A stretch of 64,000 nucleotides of DNA from Agrostemma githago (lineage: Eukaryota; Streptophyta; Magnoliopsida; Caryophyllales; Caryophyllaceae). The stretch lies in the NCBI GenBank assembly GCA_958450325.1, contig OY288257.1, positions 15,891,873-15,955,872 on the forward strand. Reading direction: 5' to 3'. Position numbers and translations under genes: made by a program. A model generated the notes under the pieces. It was not told where the DNA came from, did no database searches, and saw nothing but the letters and a program-made list of their open reading frames with translations. Below, piece after piece: positions 32,971 to 44,915 of the stretch; position 1 is the first letter of the stretch; each line of letters starts with the position of its first letter.

Positions 32971-35440
32971 TGTAGATACCCGTATCTGATGATATATACC
33001 ATAATTTATGGAGACCGCGCACACCCAATGATGATAGGACAATATGTATTTTCGTCGATGCCGCTCATTTAATGGGACTCGTTTTACGATGCAGAATGGG
33101 ACTTAGTCAACGGATTTTAGGAGTTAAATGAAATTTAAATCTTCAATGTTTCGAAATGAGTTTATTTAATTTTAAATTGATTTTAAAAGTCTTGATATTA
33201 AAATTTTACAATTTAATTGATTTTAAAAAAAAATGAATTTATTTTCTCAATTTCAGTTTCAATTCGGTTTCAAGATGTCTTACAATTTTTGTCGCTTTTA
33301 TTTGATTTGAAACATCAAGTTTAAAGCATATTTTAAACTCATCTTTCGAGCGATTTTGGAACTTCGAGTTGGAGTCTTAGCTCAATCCCGTGTTTCCCAT
33401 ATTTGACACCCAAATCAACTTGATCATTTCCCTCCATAATACAATTAAAAAAGCTCACAAGATCAACCCAAATATTGAAACAAATCCCCTCACCAAATTC
33501 CTTCCAAAATCGATTCTTTTAAAGCTTCCATTCACACTTTAAATTGATCTTTTTGAGTTGTGAAATATGAAACCTAGAGCTTATTCATATTCCGATATAT
33601 AACCTACTATTACCATGATAAGGGGAGAGAAAATCAGAGAAAATATCAGAGAAGAAAGGATCCGAAAACAGCAGCAGTCATTACCATTGTCACCTTCGAA
33701 ATTGCTTTCTAAACTCATTCAAAACTTGTTCAAATCCCACGAAATTTGACCTAGATAATTTAGGGAGAGTCATCTACCTAGAACAAGAGCCACACTTGTG
33801 CTTAAGTAACGTTTCGTGCCTCCGTTTGCGCGGTTCATTACTTTCGCTTCTGTTTTAGACAGTTTCTGGACAGCATCTGTTTCTGGCTCGTTTCTGATTA
33901 TTTTCAAATAGTTTTTGCTTTTTTTTGTTACTGATCAAAAGTTCAGAGTCTCAAGATTCAAGAACATCTTTGGGAACAAAGTTTGGTTAAAAAATGAAAT
34001 CACAATCATTTTTTGAAAATCGTTGCGGGAAGCGCACAAAACCGCGCGAGAAAATTCGTGTCGTTTTAAAATTTAATGTTTCATAAAACCGTCGATGACG
34101 TACCCTTTTTGCAAAGCCTATATCTGACGATCCCGAGTGGTATCTCGAACTACATGTATGTTCAGGGTGCAAAAAACTTGATCTCTTCCTCCATGTTATT
34201 ATATTTTTTAATTACTCTTTATTTTCACTTTTCTAACTTGTATATAGACTAACATAAAAATTAACTACGAAACATTAGTATAAATTCGAGTATTAGTTAA
34301 AGTACCATTTCGTGTTGAGTTGAGTCGGGGAACAAATTCGCTAGATTGGTCAGTCGTATCCTTGTCTCATATTCATGTCCTTGTATTCGGAATCGGGTAA
34401 AATTAAGATTAGCATCATGAATCATTTGTCTTTAATGCTTAATAATGTCGAAGACTTAATTAATATGTCATATGACGATTTATGGTTAGATCTACGAAGT
34501 AGACGACTTTTAATTGATTAAAGTGAAACTTTGGTTAATAGGATTAAATTTGGATAATCGTTTGAGTAAAATAAAATTTTACATCTTTTAATCATGTAAT
34601 TATATCTAACTTAGTTTCGGTTATGTAACAAAATTGTCTTGTTTACGTTTGATTATTCATGTATTTTAATTATTACGTTTACGACGTTACTAACCCGTTT
34701 GTATATTAATTGTTTTATTCAAGTGTCGTCGTTGTAAATGGTTGTAATTTTTAGTATTTCGGTCTTCTGTAATTTATTACGGGTCGGTTCTTATCTTTTT
34801 TTTTATTTTGAGTCAAATCAATTTCGAAAAACTTTGTTTTGATTGGTTAGATAATCAATTCTAATTAATTAAATTGAAGCGGGTGCGCCAAACAAGAGGA
34901 GGCCGAGACCAACTCGCGTATGTTGGTCGTTGTTTCCCTTTTGGAGCACGTTTATCAAGGTCTTTTATATGGGTACGTCTAGATTAGTCCATTGTATATA
35001 GATTGAGTTTTATTTAATTCTGTTTGTTTGCGTTCGGCATGAAATGCTCGGGTTGTAATAGTTAGAGTCATGTGTGTGCTTCTTGTTGTAGTATGGATTA
35101 AATAAACCCACATGCTAATTTTCACTTCGACGTAGTAATAATTGCATTAAATGACATATAATGAACTTCACATGTTAGAGTTTAAAACAACGCTTGCACT
35201 CTCATTTGAACAATTATAATCATATTCGACCAAAACATCATTTTCCAAGTAGGGGTCGTTATTATAACGGGCGAGGTTAGGTGTCTGATTAAAGGGCTTC
35301 CTAACGCGTACCTTCACCTCAAGCTCAATGTCTATGGTTTGCAGACCCGTTCGAAGACCATTGTACAGTTTTCGGGTTTCCTTAAATTTGGTGGCGACTC
35401 TTTCGAAATGAACCCTGTGGATGATTTTCCCTTGTCCACA
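32971..35440 (+). repeat. 3' LTR of element C
   Basis: Starts TGTAGATACCCGTATC after the PPT and ends TTGTCCACA. Its last 570 bp align with the 5' remnant at 6424-6998. It carries the conserved leader motif at 34153 but no ACTCGATCGAGT palindromes. It ends directly inside the Harbinger transposase sequence. Confidence 0.88.
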
Positions 35441-35441
35441 C

Positions 35442-36597
35442 CTACTCTAGAGGATCTCGGTGAACAAGAGGAGGGGATTTCCGGGAATGATTGGCTATGA
35501 AACATGCCATGTTAATTGAAGATGTCATATTTATGAGCTTAAATGACTAGTGATTAAAGAGAATGAAAATACTACTCATATCAACAAAGTGCACATTCTT
35601 TTTTGGTCATCCATGCAAAAGAACTTCAAAGTTAAACGTGCTTGAGTGCGAGTAATCATAGGATGTGTGACCTCCTGGGAAATTTTCCGGGATGTGCATG
35701 AGTAAGGACAAAATGCGCTGGAAAGGACTTGTGTTGGTCTGTGGGACCAGTATAGAGTCTAGTGAGCTGCCGCAACTAACATTTCTGGTCCTAGCTAGTT
35801 TGGGCCGGGGTGTTACATGCTCTATCCACTGTATGCATTGGACTTGGCAGAATTGTCCACATGCATGGAGAGGTATGTATGAAGGAAGAAGTGGAAAACC
35901 CACTGTCGTTCTGGAAGCGGTAGCCACACAAGATCTCTGGATCTGGCATGCATTTTTCAGTCTCCCAAGTACTTGTAAGAACTTAACGGTTTTATATCGG
36001 TCCCCAATTTTTGATGATCTGTTAAACGGGAGAGCCCCATCGATTAAGTATGAGGTTAATGGTCGTGAACACAATACTTGCTACTATCTTACTGATGGTA
36101 TAGATCCGACGTGGTCGGCATTTGTAAAATCATTTCCATTACTGCAGACACCGAAAGAGAAGTTTGCACAAAGGCAAGAGGCGGTTAGGAAAGACGTGTA
36201 ACGTGTCTTTGGTGTACTACAAGCAAGATTTGCGGTTCTTCGTTACCCGGCAAAGACCTGGGATGCTAATATTTTGAACAAAATTATGAAGACATGCATT
36301 ATACTTGACAACATGATTGTGGAGGATGAACGACATACATATCCTAACTATAAAGATCCATCAGATTTTCAGAATAATGTTGAAGAGGGGGAATGTAGTG
36401 TTCAAGCCTCGGAACACGATATGTTCTACGTCAATGAAATAGCGCAATACATCCCTAATCGAACTAATTTGAAGGATAGCTCAAGTAATCAATATCTTAG
36501 AGATGACCAAATGGAACATGTCTACACAAATTTGATGGTCAAGCTCCAGAAAACAGCGATTAAATTTAGCTTTTTATCAAGATTAAAATTTGAATAG
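35442..36597 (+). pseudogene. PIF-Harbinger transposase (DDE_Tnp_4 type), N-terminally truncated and inactivated
   Basis: A first short piece (35442-35497) reads PTLEDL, then after a frame change GFPGMIG. A Cassandra LTR interrupts, and the frame resumes at about 35823 as SIHCMHWTWQNCPHAWRGMY. It continues with YRSPIFDDLLNGRAP, YYLTDGIDPTWSAFVKSF, QRQEAVRKDV, a stop, then RVFGVLQARFAVL and IILDNMIVEDERHTY. In family members the first catalytic D lies in SIDCMHW, here H. The catalytic E precedes R-FGVLQARF, here a TAA stop at 36199. Both changes abolish DDE chemistry. The missing N-terminus fits disruption by element C. Confidence 0.88.
35498..35817 (+). mobile_element. Cassandra-type TRIM solo LTR with 5S rRNA-like promoter
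   Basis: A 320-bp TG...CA unit ending GGGGTGTTACA, with a 5S rRNA-like segment at about 35610-35697. Box A-like AAGTTAAACGTGCTTG and box C-like GGATGTGTGACCTCCTGGGA are clear. Cassandra elements are the known plant TRIMs with a 5S sequence in the LTR. Flanks GGCTA and TGCTC each differ by one base from GGCTC, the sequence expected in the transposase target. There is no internal region, so it is a solo LTR. Confidence 0.78.
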
Positions 36598-36784
36598 CGA
36601 TTACGTAATTCTTAAGTGGGTACTCTACTTTTCCCTTTAAAATGCGTTTTATGTAATAGTTATTTCGTTTAATGTCATTTTGTATGATATTTATTTCGAT
36701 TAAATCCGTTTTATATAATATTTATTTCATTTAAATTTTCTTTGTGTACTATTTATTATCTAGTGCGTCTTTTAATAATTAATA
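36598..36784. other. AT-rich sequence after the transposase
   Basis: Short AT-rich stretch with no gene; probably the 3' non-coding end of the Harbinger element. Confidence 0.4.
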
Positions 36785-37035
36785 CTCCCTCCGTCCCAAA
36801 TTGATTGCCCCATTTACTTTTGCACAATAATTAAGAAAATTGTGTAATGATGAGAGTATATAGGTGATGTGTGAGGTGATGTGGGTTAATAGAATGTCAA
36901 AATGGTAAATATTTTGTCTTAGTAGGAACGAAATTGTTAAAAAGAATAGACTAAAAAGAAAAGTTGAGAAATGGGACAATCTTTAAGAACCTACCCAAAA
37001 AGGAATACGGGACAATCTTAGTGGGACGGAGGGAG
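36785..37035. mobile_element. Stowaway MITE
   Basis: Termini CTCCCTCCGTCCCAAATTG and, on the other strand, CTCCCTCCGTCCCACTAAG. TA duplications lie at 36783-36784 and 37036-37037. The length is 251 bp. Confidence 0.92.
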
Positions 37036-37649
37036 TATATGACTTGTAATAAATTAGATTCAAAATTTATTAATGCGATATTATAAATAAAAAAATACTT
37101 CGTAATTCTTTACCAAAAGATCCAATTAGAATAATGTTTATACTCATGCAAAATTATAATGGGGAAAATACGTTTAAAAATTAACGTTAATTTTTAATTA
37201 AAATGTATGAAGTTTACAAAAAATATTAAAAGTGTTGATATTAAAATAAAGTAGAGAAATGTAGAAATGATTGAGTTCAGTGATGTAAATGAGGTGGAAA
37301 GTGGGGAAACCCACTCAAAAATAGAAAATTCATTCTTGAATTGAGGGATTTTTTTTAAGTTAGAGAAATTGGAGTGGACATGATGAGGACATGACGTGGA
37401 AGGACTGGATCCCACCCAAAAATGAAAAATCCATCTTGGGTAAGGATGCTCTAAGCTTCTTTTTTTTTTGTGAGGATGAATACGAAAACTTAAAAAGACT
37501 TTGTTCTTATAAAATATGGATGAGTTTGTAGAATAATTAAATTCTTGTTTTTCTATATTTTCCATCATAACACTCCTATTATTTATAAAGAGTAAAGAGT
37601 CATGAATTAGATTGTTTTAATTTGGAAAAGGCCAATACCTTTTCAGATA
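37036..37649. other. AT-rich intergenic sequence
   Basis: No coding block or repeat that I can name. An open frame at 37194-37568 (minus) is low in complexity and unsupported. Confidence 0.4.
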
Positions 37650-38160
37650 CTCCCTCTGTGTTTGTAGGAGAGTCAATCTTTTTTTTGTTTATATCTCCAA
37701 AAAAAGTTACATTTTCGTTTCATTCCTATCTTGTTTAACATTGGTTCTGATCTCACCTATTTTCTCTTCTTTCATTTTTCACCACACATTTCTATCTAAC
37801 TTAATTCTCTCCAAAAGGGAGGAGTTAGACCTGAAAAAATTGAGCCGGCCAAATGACCCGACCCGAATAAGCTAACCCGAATCCAACCGACACCCGAAAA
37901 GAAGACCCGAATTTGACCCGTAACCCGAATTGATCTGGCTTGATCCGAACTTTCTCAGACGTTATTATAGAAAACAAGTCGATATCCCCAAAAAAGTTGA
38001 AAACAAACCCGAAAATGACCCGAACACGAAATGACCCGGCACGGCCCGAAGTCAACCTGATTTTAATAACCCAAAATTTACCCAACCCGAAGGTGACCCG
38101 GCCCGATGGCCCATTTTGTCAGATGCAGGAGGAGTGACTTTTTAGTGAGACGGAAGTGAG
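37650..38160. mobile_element. Stowaway-like MITE with GACCCGA-rich interior
   Basis: Termini CTCCCTCTGTG and, on the other strand, CTCACTTCCGTCTCACTAA, flanked by TA at 37648-37649 and 38161-38162. The interior (about 37830-38110) holds a dozen ACCCGA/GACCCG motifs, perhaps a second insertion. Confidence 0.7.
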
Positions 38161-38629
38161 TAAATCAGAATAATCTAGGTAAGTAGTCTCTCAGAGCGTT
38201 ACCTTTTGACACAGAGAACTCAGCCGATGAGATTGGTCGGCTGAATGCTCATGGTTCCACTGCTGCTCTCTTTTCTTTATTCCTAGGACACGAAACTCGA
38301 AAGCGCATAGACTAACGTCTACTGCACTAAGAGCGTCGTGAGTCTACCTTGTTCTTATCGTTGGGAAAAAAAAGGAAAAAAAAAAAAAGATTGGTCGGCT
38401 AATCTTCTTATGCATCTCCAATTCTCCACTGATTTCACTTGTTCGGCCAACTTGTGCAGACATCCTTTCTTTTAATTTGGATTCACACATGACACAATCA
38501 GCCGTTTTGCTCTTTATTAGATGCTCATGTATGATGGGGCAAACATTTGTCTGATTGGCCCAAGTATTTAAGCCTTTACTATTGACACAATATCAATCTT
38601 CCTTCTCATAAACTTGATATTTGTTTATA
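38161..38629. other. Unassigned sequence left of the Helitron
   Basis: Contains repeated GATTGGTCGGCT words (near 38231 and 38390) but no gene. It may be another short non-autonomous element. Confidence 0.35.
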
Positions 38630-38630
38630 C

Positions 38631-41011
38631 TAGTAGCGGGACCGCGCGCGATGCGCGCGCTTTCTGGGGCGTTAGTCGGTAAGTGAGAATCCGTTACCGG
38701 ACTTGCAGGGACCGCTATGGGAACTGCGCGGGGACGTTGCGGTGGTTTCCTGGAGGTGTAGCGCGAGGTGTGCTTGTATGGTAAAAGATGAGTGACCCCT
38801 ACAAATTAGGTACATATATAAATAATCATCACTGTGCAACTAAGACGGGACAGAGTCATTAACGTACCCTACGCCGAGAACAAACTAATCTACGATAGTA
38901 CATTAAGACACCGAGGTGACAGGGAAACAGGGTATAGTACATAGTATTCATCACAAAATGCTCCCAAGCAAAAGCAGAGACAGCCGAACCGCCTGTTTGC
39001 AGCCTAAGAATACCAAACTTGTCCATGATATCTTCATTCGACAGAATACTTGATGCTGACGTAGTTTGCCTGCCGCGTATCTGAACGCTGTGACTCTGCC
39101 TAAATATAGACTTCAAGTGGCGCTGCTTCCTCCGCCTTCTTCTTTGTATTTCTTCAGCTCTATCGACTTGCTCGTTGTCAGCAACCCATCCCTTGCACAG
39201 AAGTTTCACCATCATCGGATTTTAGAACCTGCGTTGTTGATCGATTTGCAAGTACCGTGAGCCAAGATCAGATAATTAGCTCAGATTCATGTATGTCCCA
39301 TCAGTCTATGGGGGACTTTGTGTGTACTCCTAAAATCCACAAGGTATACATGATCACAACAATAATCGTAGTTCCCACAAACAGGAAGAACTTAATCTAA
39401 CACGAAGCAGGCGAACTCAAGAAGACAACAGAACAATTACTGGCGAATTTCCTTCTCAGGAAGCATAAATCCACATCAAGATTCTACTGAACCTAACAGA
39501 ATCTGAGGCGACAAATTTCAACACAGTGCAGTAAATTTTGGGCACAAATCACATTTATTTTCACAATTTGAACACAGAATAACTTTTCCCTTTTATTCCA
39601 AACCCTAATCTGATCACCTCTTGTTGAACTGCAACCAACAACAGACATGCTGACAGAGACTAAAAGGCCGATACACATAATTCAGTGGAAAATGAAGCCA
39701 CCCATATCTAAGGTGAGTCTAACTGCAACACGTTGAGCATGTAGAGGTAGAGCATCAAGGTAAGTGCACAAAGACCAGGACTTTGATTCTGAGATATTCG
39801 ATCCATACCGCTTAAAGTTGAGCTCTTTAAAAAATCGATTCAAAAGGCTATCACAGCAGGACATGAATTCACTACAAAAGGGGAGGCGAACTCTGCATAT
39901 AATATGAAGGGATGATGGAAGCAATGGTCTCCCAATCAAGGAGAAAAGTACAGAGAGAGAGGGGCTTACAGAGGTCAGAGGGCAGAAGGCATAGTCGGTG
40001 TTCCGAAGCTCTGAAATGTGTTTGATACGCTTATTTTGTCGCGAGTCAGAACCCTAAAAACTGGAGAAGAAGACGCCCTATAATCGCAGATCTACAACCT
40101 GAAAGGGGAAAAGAGCGACATCAGAAATCCAAGAACGGGGAAAAGAGCAAAAGCAAAAAATCCAGAAACGAAATCTATAGCAACAGAACGGAAATCAGGA
40201 ACAACAAAACGAAAAAAAAAAGAAAAGGACAAAAAACAAACAAAAAAACAAAAATCAAGGGAAACAGAACCCTAAAAACTAGAGAAGAAGACGCCCTATC
40301 ATCTCCTTCTAGCTCTACCATCTTCACCCCCTCCTCTAATATTGTACCCTCTCATCTTCCCTCGGTACCTCGGTACATTTCACCTCCTTCACATCCCTTT
40401 CTCTTTCTTCTCCCCTTTCTTGTCAAAGACCCGTCCTTAACTATGACTTTCTTTCTATCATCTAGTTCAGTGATGACATCTTCCCTAAAAACCTTTAAAC
40501 TCTCCTCTTCACTCCCCCTTCTTCTCCCATCTCCCTCCTAATGACATTTCTTTTCATGTTCATCCTTCCCTGCCTACTAAAATCACTCCTCCTCCTCCAC
40601 TTTATCTTATCTTTCCCGTTCCCATATGTGTCTCTTTAATAAGACATAAGTTTGAAAGACTCGATTCATGCAATCAATAGTGTAAATCTTCAATCAGTAG
40701 ACCAATTTTCATAGTTATTACTCGTAGTATTTAGGATACATAATGCACACTAGCTAATTCATGATGTTAATCTTCGATAAGAATAGAGGTAGTGGATATA
40801 TATTATGTCGAACAAAACTAACTCTAATCAGCTACTCGATGGGTACCGTCTTCATCTCGCGTTCAGGTTGCTCACGAACTCTCTTGGTTTTTTTCTCGAG
40901 ACTTTGGACGGTGAGTGTGGGAAGACAATGGGCCGAACAATGTTGAAGCTCTTGTTTTGAGTGATTATATAATCAATGAAGTTAATCCCGAGTTTGTGAA
41001 TTCCCAAAAAA
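38631..41011. other. Helitron left part without a recognised gene
   Basis: The minus-strand frame at 38859-39215 and others at 39493-39939 look too broken to assign. A pyrimidine-rich stretch (40280-40620) and a block near 40098-40260 resemble the repeat block at 48845-48920, suggesting internal duplication of captured leader or intron sequence. Confidence 0.4.
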
Positions 41012-41190
41012 AAAAAACTCGATATTCGATTTAAACTTAAAATAATTCTCGATATTTGACAGAGTACGCCTGTTTTAAACATAAAATGAATTTCGATACT
41101 GGGTAGGTTATAAACGCGTATTAAACTTAAAAATGAATCTCGATAACTGGTAGAATGTAACGTGTCTTAAACTTAAAATGAATCTCGATA
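41012..41190 (+). repeat. 46-bp tandem repeat
   Basis: AAACTTAAAATGAATCTCGATA-type units start at 41033, 41077, 41123 and 41169, giving periods of 44, 46 and 46 bp. Confidence 0.8.
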
Positions 41191-41753
41191 GTCAACACTC
41201 GCTCGTGAGAAACGAGGGCTAACTCTAGTGAGAAGAGTTTTTACAGCAACAGTGAAGTCGAAATGATTCTCATTCACGACTTAGTGCACGTTGCGTGTGA
41301 CAGAAATCAACACTCGTTCATCTAGATGAATACGGACCCGGAATCGGGATTTTCACAAATTATTGAGCTCATTAAACTTACGGACATACGAAATATTGAA
41401 TGGTCAAACATATTAACAAGTGAAATATAGGAGCCTTGGAGGACAATTAATTATGGACAATTACGATACACGACACCTCACTTAGTTGACGTATTAGTGA
41501 CCAAAATATTGTAAACTTCGATCATGTGTCAATACTTGTGGAACTAATTTCATCTAACTTGGTCTAGTTACTCACAAATTTGCGTCTTTGACGGAATGTG
41601 AGTACACTTCCTCGGATGGAAGCCATGCCTGCGAAACCAGAATGCAGAAGCGTAACGTCTACGCTGTCGAATTGCGTCAACATTTTACCAAGATATGATC
41701 GGAGTCATGACTCATGAACTATGTTTTTTTTCCAGACGACAAGTATAGAGCGT
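41191..41753. other. No gene recognised
   Basis: Sequence between two tandem repeats; no coding frame is supported. Confidence 0.35.
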
Positions 41754-42160
41754 ATTTTAGCCTAGGATCGGTAGTAGTAGCCAAATATGCAACTGTCGAA
41801 GTCGAACATGACATGGTGTCGGAATGTCGGCACAAAAGAGAGTTCAAAATACGGTCCTGACGTCCACAAAAATATGTTATTCGGTGACTGATCTTCGGTC
41901 TCGTCCAAACCTGGAAAACCGAGTCCCCTTCTAGTGTATTTTAGCCTAGGATCGACTGTAGTAGCCAAATATGCAAGTGTCCAAGTACAACATGAAAAGG
42001 TGGCGGACTGTCGGTACAAAAGACTAAAGAGGTTACAAAACTACAAACTATGATCCGGATGTCCACAAAAATACAGTATTTGGTGTCTGATCTTCAGTCC
42101 GGGCTAAAACCTGGGAAAACTGAACCTAACAGGTTCCGGTCCAGGTCCCCTTCTAGCCGG
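41754..42160 (+). repeat. Two-copy tandem repeat of about 184 bp
   Basis: Both copies begin TATTTTAGCCTAGGATCG (41754 and 41937). They share the CCAAATATGCAA, CACAAAAATA and CCCCTTCTAG blocks. Confidence 0.8.
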
Positions 42161-43371
42161 GTTTAGTCTATGGGTTTTGTTTCCGACTTTCGGGTTGTCT
42201 TTAGCAAACGGTTCACTGAAAATTTGAACCTTATCTCATGGCATAGTCGTCAAACCCATCAAACCTCATCAAATCTCGTGACAATGCTATTACCAGTACT
42301 TGATAATACTCGTGACAACTTACTGGTCAGTATAGTGTCTTATATGGCAGATCGAAATATATGTTTGGTGCTCTACCCCCTCACTGTAGTTCCCTATTTG
42401 AGTTGTAGGTAAAACCAGGGCTTCCTTACTTAGATATTATCAGGCTCCTCCGAGATAACTCATCCCTACCAATTGCGGCATATCAGGTAAATTCTAGGTT
42501 GAACCTGGATGTAGCAGCGACGGGCACATTTTTTTTATAAGATTTCAAAAATCACATGCTTTGGTGCCTCAAAACCTGACACTACAGCCGTTGCGAAGTG
42601 AAATGCTCTACTCCCTTATCATAGTTTGTTCCCAGTTTTCTTCTTGGAAAGTTTCTTTTATTTCTCTTTCCACTTTTTTTTTTAATCTTTTTCGTGGATA
42701 ACGAAACTACCCTTAGCTGTTGTCATTTTAACCAACTGCTCATTGGGTAAAACAGGGCCTAAAAAACCATGCATATCTGGCCACCCTTTTCACCAGTGTA
42801 AAAGCAGCAAGGCATAATATCAGATTCTCATCGCAATATTCACTCATGTTTTCATTTACAAAGCCTAGCCATATGAGCTCGTGGCAAGCTTCACTTAAAC
42901 AAACATAGACACAACGTACTAAATTCATAAGGTCATTAACCCAGTTGCACCTACTCCTCCCTCATGACCTTCATCTTCCGGTGTTGAACGCCCTAACTTC
43001 ATGCTTCTCGGACCTCATGAAATCCTCTCTTCCATCCTGCTTGACTCCATCACAACCTCAATTTACCCCCTCCCCTCCTCGATCCCTCATTTCCCCCTTC
43101 TCAGTTCCATCACTTCTTCTCTCATGCCCCATTACCTGTTAGATAGTTTCAAATATTTAATCTGGCAATCTGGCATGTGTTGGAATTCCCTTATGATATT
43201 ACCAAATGCATATAAGGAGTACTCTGTGTTTGCAGATGGTGCCATAAAGGAATTAAAAAAAATTATTGTTTGACGCTTTATAAGTCTACTTTTGGAAACA
43301 AAATATGTTTACAATAGAGACGACGTCTAACGTTTACATTTCTCTGAATATCATCATCAATTGGGAGCTAG
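42161..43371. other. Unidentified Helitron sequence with weak coding-like frames
   Basis: Plus-strand frames at 42945-43273 (LLGPHEILSSILLDSITTSI) might be part of a captured exon, but I do not recognise the protein. The rest is stop-rich. Confidence 0.3.
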
Positions 43372-43515
43372 GTTTCTGGGGAGTACTTGATGATAAAGGC
43401 GGGAGGCGAACTTAAAATGATCGACGAAGAGGAAGTCATGATGGAAGCACTTATGTGTCTGCGGAGAGCTGGTGACGACATCATTTTAACATACTTTGCG
43501 TTACAAGCTGCAAAA
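43372..43515 (+). pseudogene. HEMB: Captured fragment of delta-aminolevulinic acid dehydratase (HemB), C-terminal exon
   Basis: The exon begins after GCTAG/GTTTCTGG, a good splice acceptor. It reads VSGEYLMIKAGGELKMIDEE, then VMMEALMCLRRAGDDII and LTYFALQAAK. This is the C-terminal end of porphobilinogen synthase, where family members read VSGEYSMIKAGG and ADIILTYFALQAA. The enzyme joins two aminolevulinate molecules in plastid tetrapyrrole synthesis, but this piece lacks the active-site lysines and zinc/magnesium sites upstream. After AAK the frame runs into unrelated sequence until a stop at 43651. It is a single-exon fragment with no promoter of its own. Confidence 0.9.
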
Positions 43516-43785
43516 TCAGAATACCGCCCAATAGACTGTAGACTAAAATCATCACTTATAGACTGTATACGAAAATCAGATGTGAGCCTAAATATAATAA
43601 GCAAACTATACTACTCGTACTTTTTAAATGAACCAGAAAGTGCTCCTATTTGATGCAAATTATTTTAATTTAAGAAGAAGCTCGTTGCTTCCTCCTGGAC
43701 TCAACTATTCTATCAAAAAAAAAAACCTTCGTATAGAAGGCTCATATAGTCAAATGTAACGGTATCAACGAATTTTGAGGCTAAC

Positions 43786-44003
43786 CTCGGCCGCATCTTC
43801 CTGATTCACCCAACAAAACTGTACCTTGTGTTGCAGCAGGCTTCCTACAAACAAAAAGTGAGTTTCAGACCCACGTAATATAACAAACCAAAATAACAAG
43901 GATAACAGCCAGAAACAAAACAGTATACCATCTTTAACTAATCCAGGGAGGACGGGCAAGTAATCTTCAAGAATGTGCTGAAGATCAGTCAATGTGGAAC
44001 CTC
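43786..44003 (-). pseudogene. Captured fragment of a BRO1-domain protein, two exons
   Basis: Exon a (44003 to 43929) reads GSTLTDLQHILEDYLPVLPG then LVKD. Exon b (43844 to 43786) reads SLLQHKVQFCWVNQEDAAE. They are joined by an 84-bp intron with GT (43928) and AG (43845) in phase 1, restoring a glycine codon across the junction. The LEDYLPVLLGLVKD...VQFxWVNQED pattern is known to me from plant endosomal BRO1-like proteins. A donor after AAE continues the gene's own exon structure. The LINE at 44030 is inserted 10-25 bp upstream, in the preceding intron. Confidence 0.78.
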
Positions 44004-44013
44004 CTACACATAC

Positions 44014-44029
44014 AACAATCAACTCCAGT
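44014..44029. repeat. LINE target-site duplication, left copy
   Basis: AACAATCAACTCCAGT, identical to 44900-44915. Confidence 0.92.
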
Positions 44030-44827
44030 GGTCTAGGACTGAAGGATGACTCGATATGGAATAAAGCTGCACTTGGGAAGATGGTTTGGTGGGTATATAC
44101 AAAGGCCGACTCTCTTTGGGTTATGTGGGTACATCAAATTTACCTCAAAGGTAATGAGTGGCTTGATTACGAGCCTCCTACTGACTCAACTTGGACATGG
44201 AAGAAAATCGTCAAGGTTAAGAACACCCTGAAACAGGCCTATGAGGCTGATGAATGGGCTAATGTAGCAGGGAGGAAGTACACGATCAGGAAAGGGTACG
44301 AATTTCTAAGAGAACGAGGAGAGGAAGTCGATTGGTGGCATCTCATCTGGAATAGATGGACTACACCTAAGCATCAAGTTCTGAACTGGATATACCAGCA
44401 TAAAGGACTAAATACTAAAGAGAAATTACTGAGAATAAGAGTAGTAGAAGAAGACGCCTGTTGCATCTGCGGACAACATGCTGAAACACACGAACACTTA
44501 TTCTGCAAGTGTCCGTACAGTATGCATTTGCTCCGGCTTGTCAATGCGTGGTCTCGACTTAACATTCCTATCTCCGATATGCAGGAATGGCGAATTAAGA
44601 GGAGAGGTTCCAAGTTTAGAAGACAAGTGACGAATAGCATCATCAATGCGGTTATATACTACATTTGGCAGGAAAGGAACAAATGTCGAATGGAGAATTA
44701 TATTCATAGACCTGAGATTGTGAGTTTGCGGATCAAACAGGAATTGAAGACTAAGATTAGTACTTGTGCTAGAGATAAATTATCTACTAGCGATAGAAAT
44801 TGGATTGACACTTTGGAATGTATTTAA
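44030..44827 (+). pseudogene. LINE ORF2 C-terminal fragment, zf-RVT domain
   Basis: A single open frame: GLGLKDDSIWNKAALGKMVW, HQIYLKGNEWLDY, TWTWKKIVKVKN, WHLIWNRWTTPKHQVLNWIY, then the zinc motif CCICGQHAETHEHLFCKC and a basic tail (IWQERNKCRMENYIHRPE) with a stop at 44825-44827. Endonuclease and RT domains are absent because of 5' truncation. The uninterrupted frame suggests recent insertion. It shares the same LINE family with the decayed copy at 498-1020. Confidence 0.93.
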
Positions 44828-44899
44828 GTGACCGTAAGGTCATAAACTTTGTAATTATCCATTTATTCAATTTTTACCATTTACCAAAAAAAAAAAAAA
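44030..44899 (+). mobile_element. 5'-truncated LINE with poly-A tail and 16-bp target duplication
   Basis: Starts GGTCTAGGACTG right after the duplication and ends in a run of about 15 A. It is flanked by a perfect 16-bp repeat. The contents are only the C-terminal end of ORF2. Target-primed insertion with 5' truncation explains all features. Confidence 0.95.
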
Positions 44900-44915
44900 A
44901 ACAATCAACTCCAGT
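44900..44915. repeat. LINE target-site duplication, right copy
   Basis: AACAATCAACTCCAGT after the poly-A tail. Confidence 0.92.

Noticed and set aside
35610..35697. 5S rRNA gene
   Set aside because: Only part of 5S is present, with changes in the boxes, and it lies within a TG...CA unit ending GTGTTACA. A Cassandra LTR explains it better.
37830..38110. ACCCGA-rich stretch as degenerate telomeric repeat
   Set aside because: Plant telomere repeats are TTTAGGG. The motifs here are irregularly spaced and lie inside a MITE.
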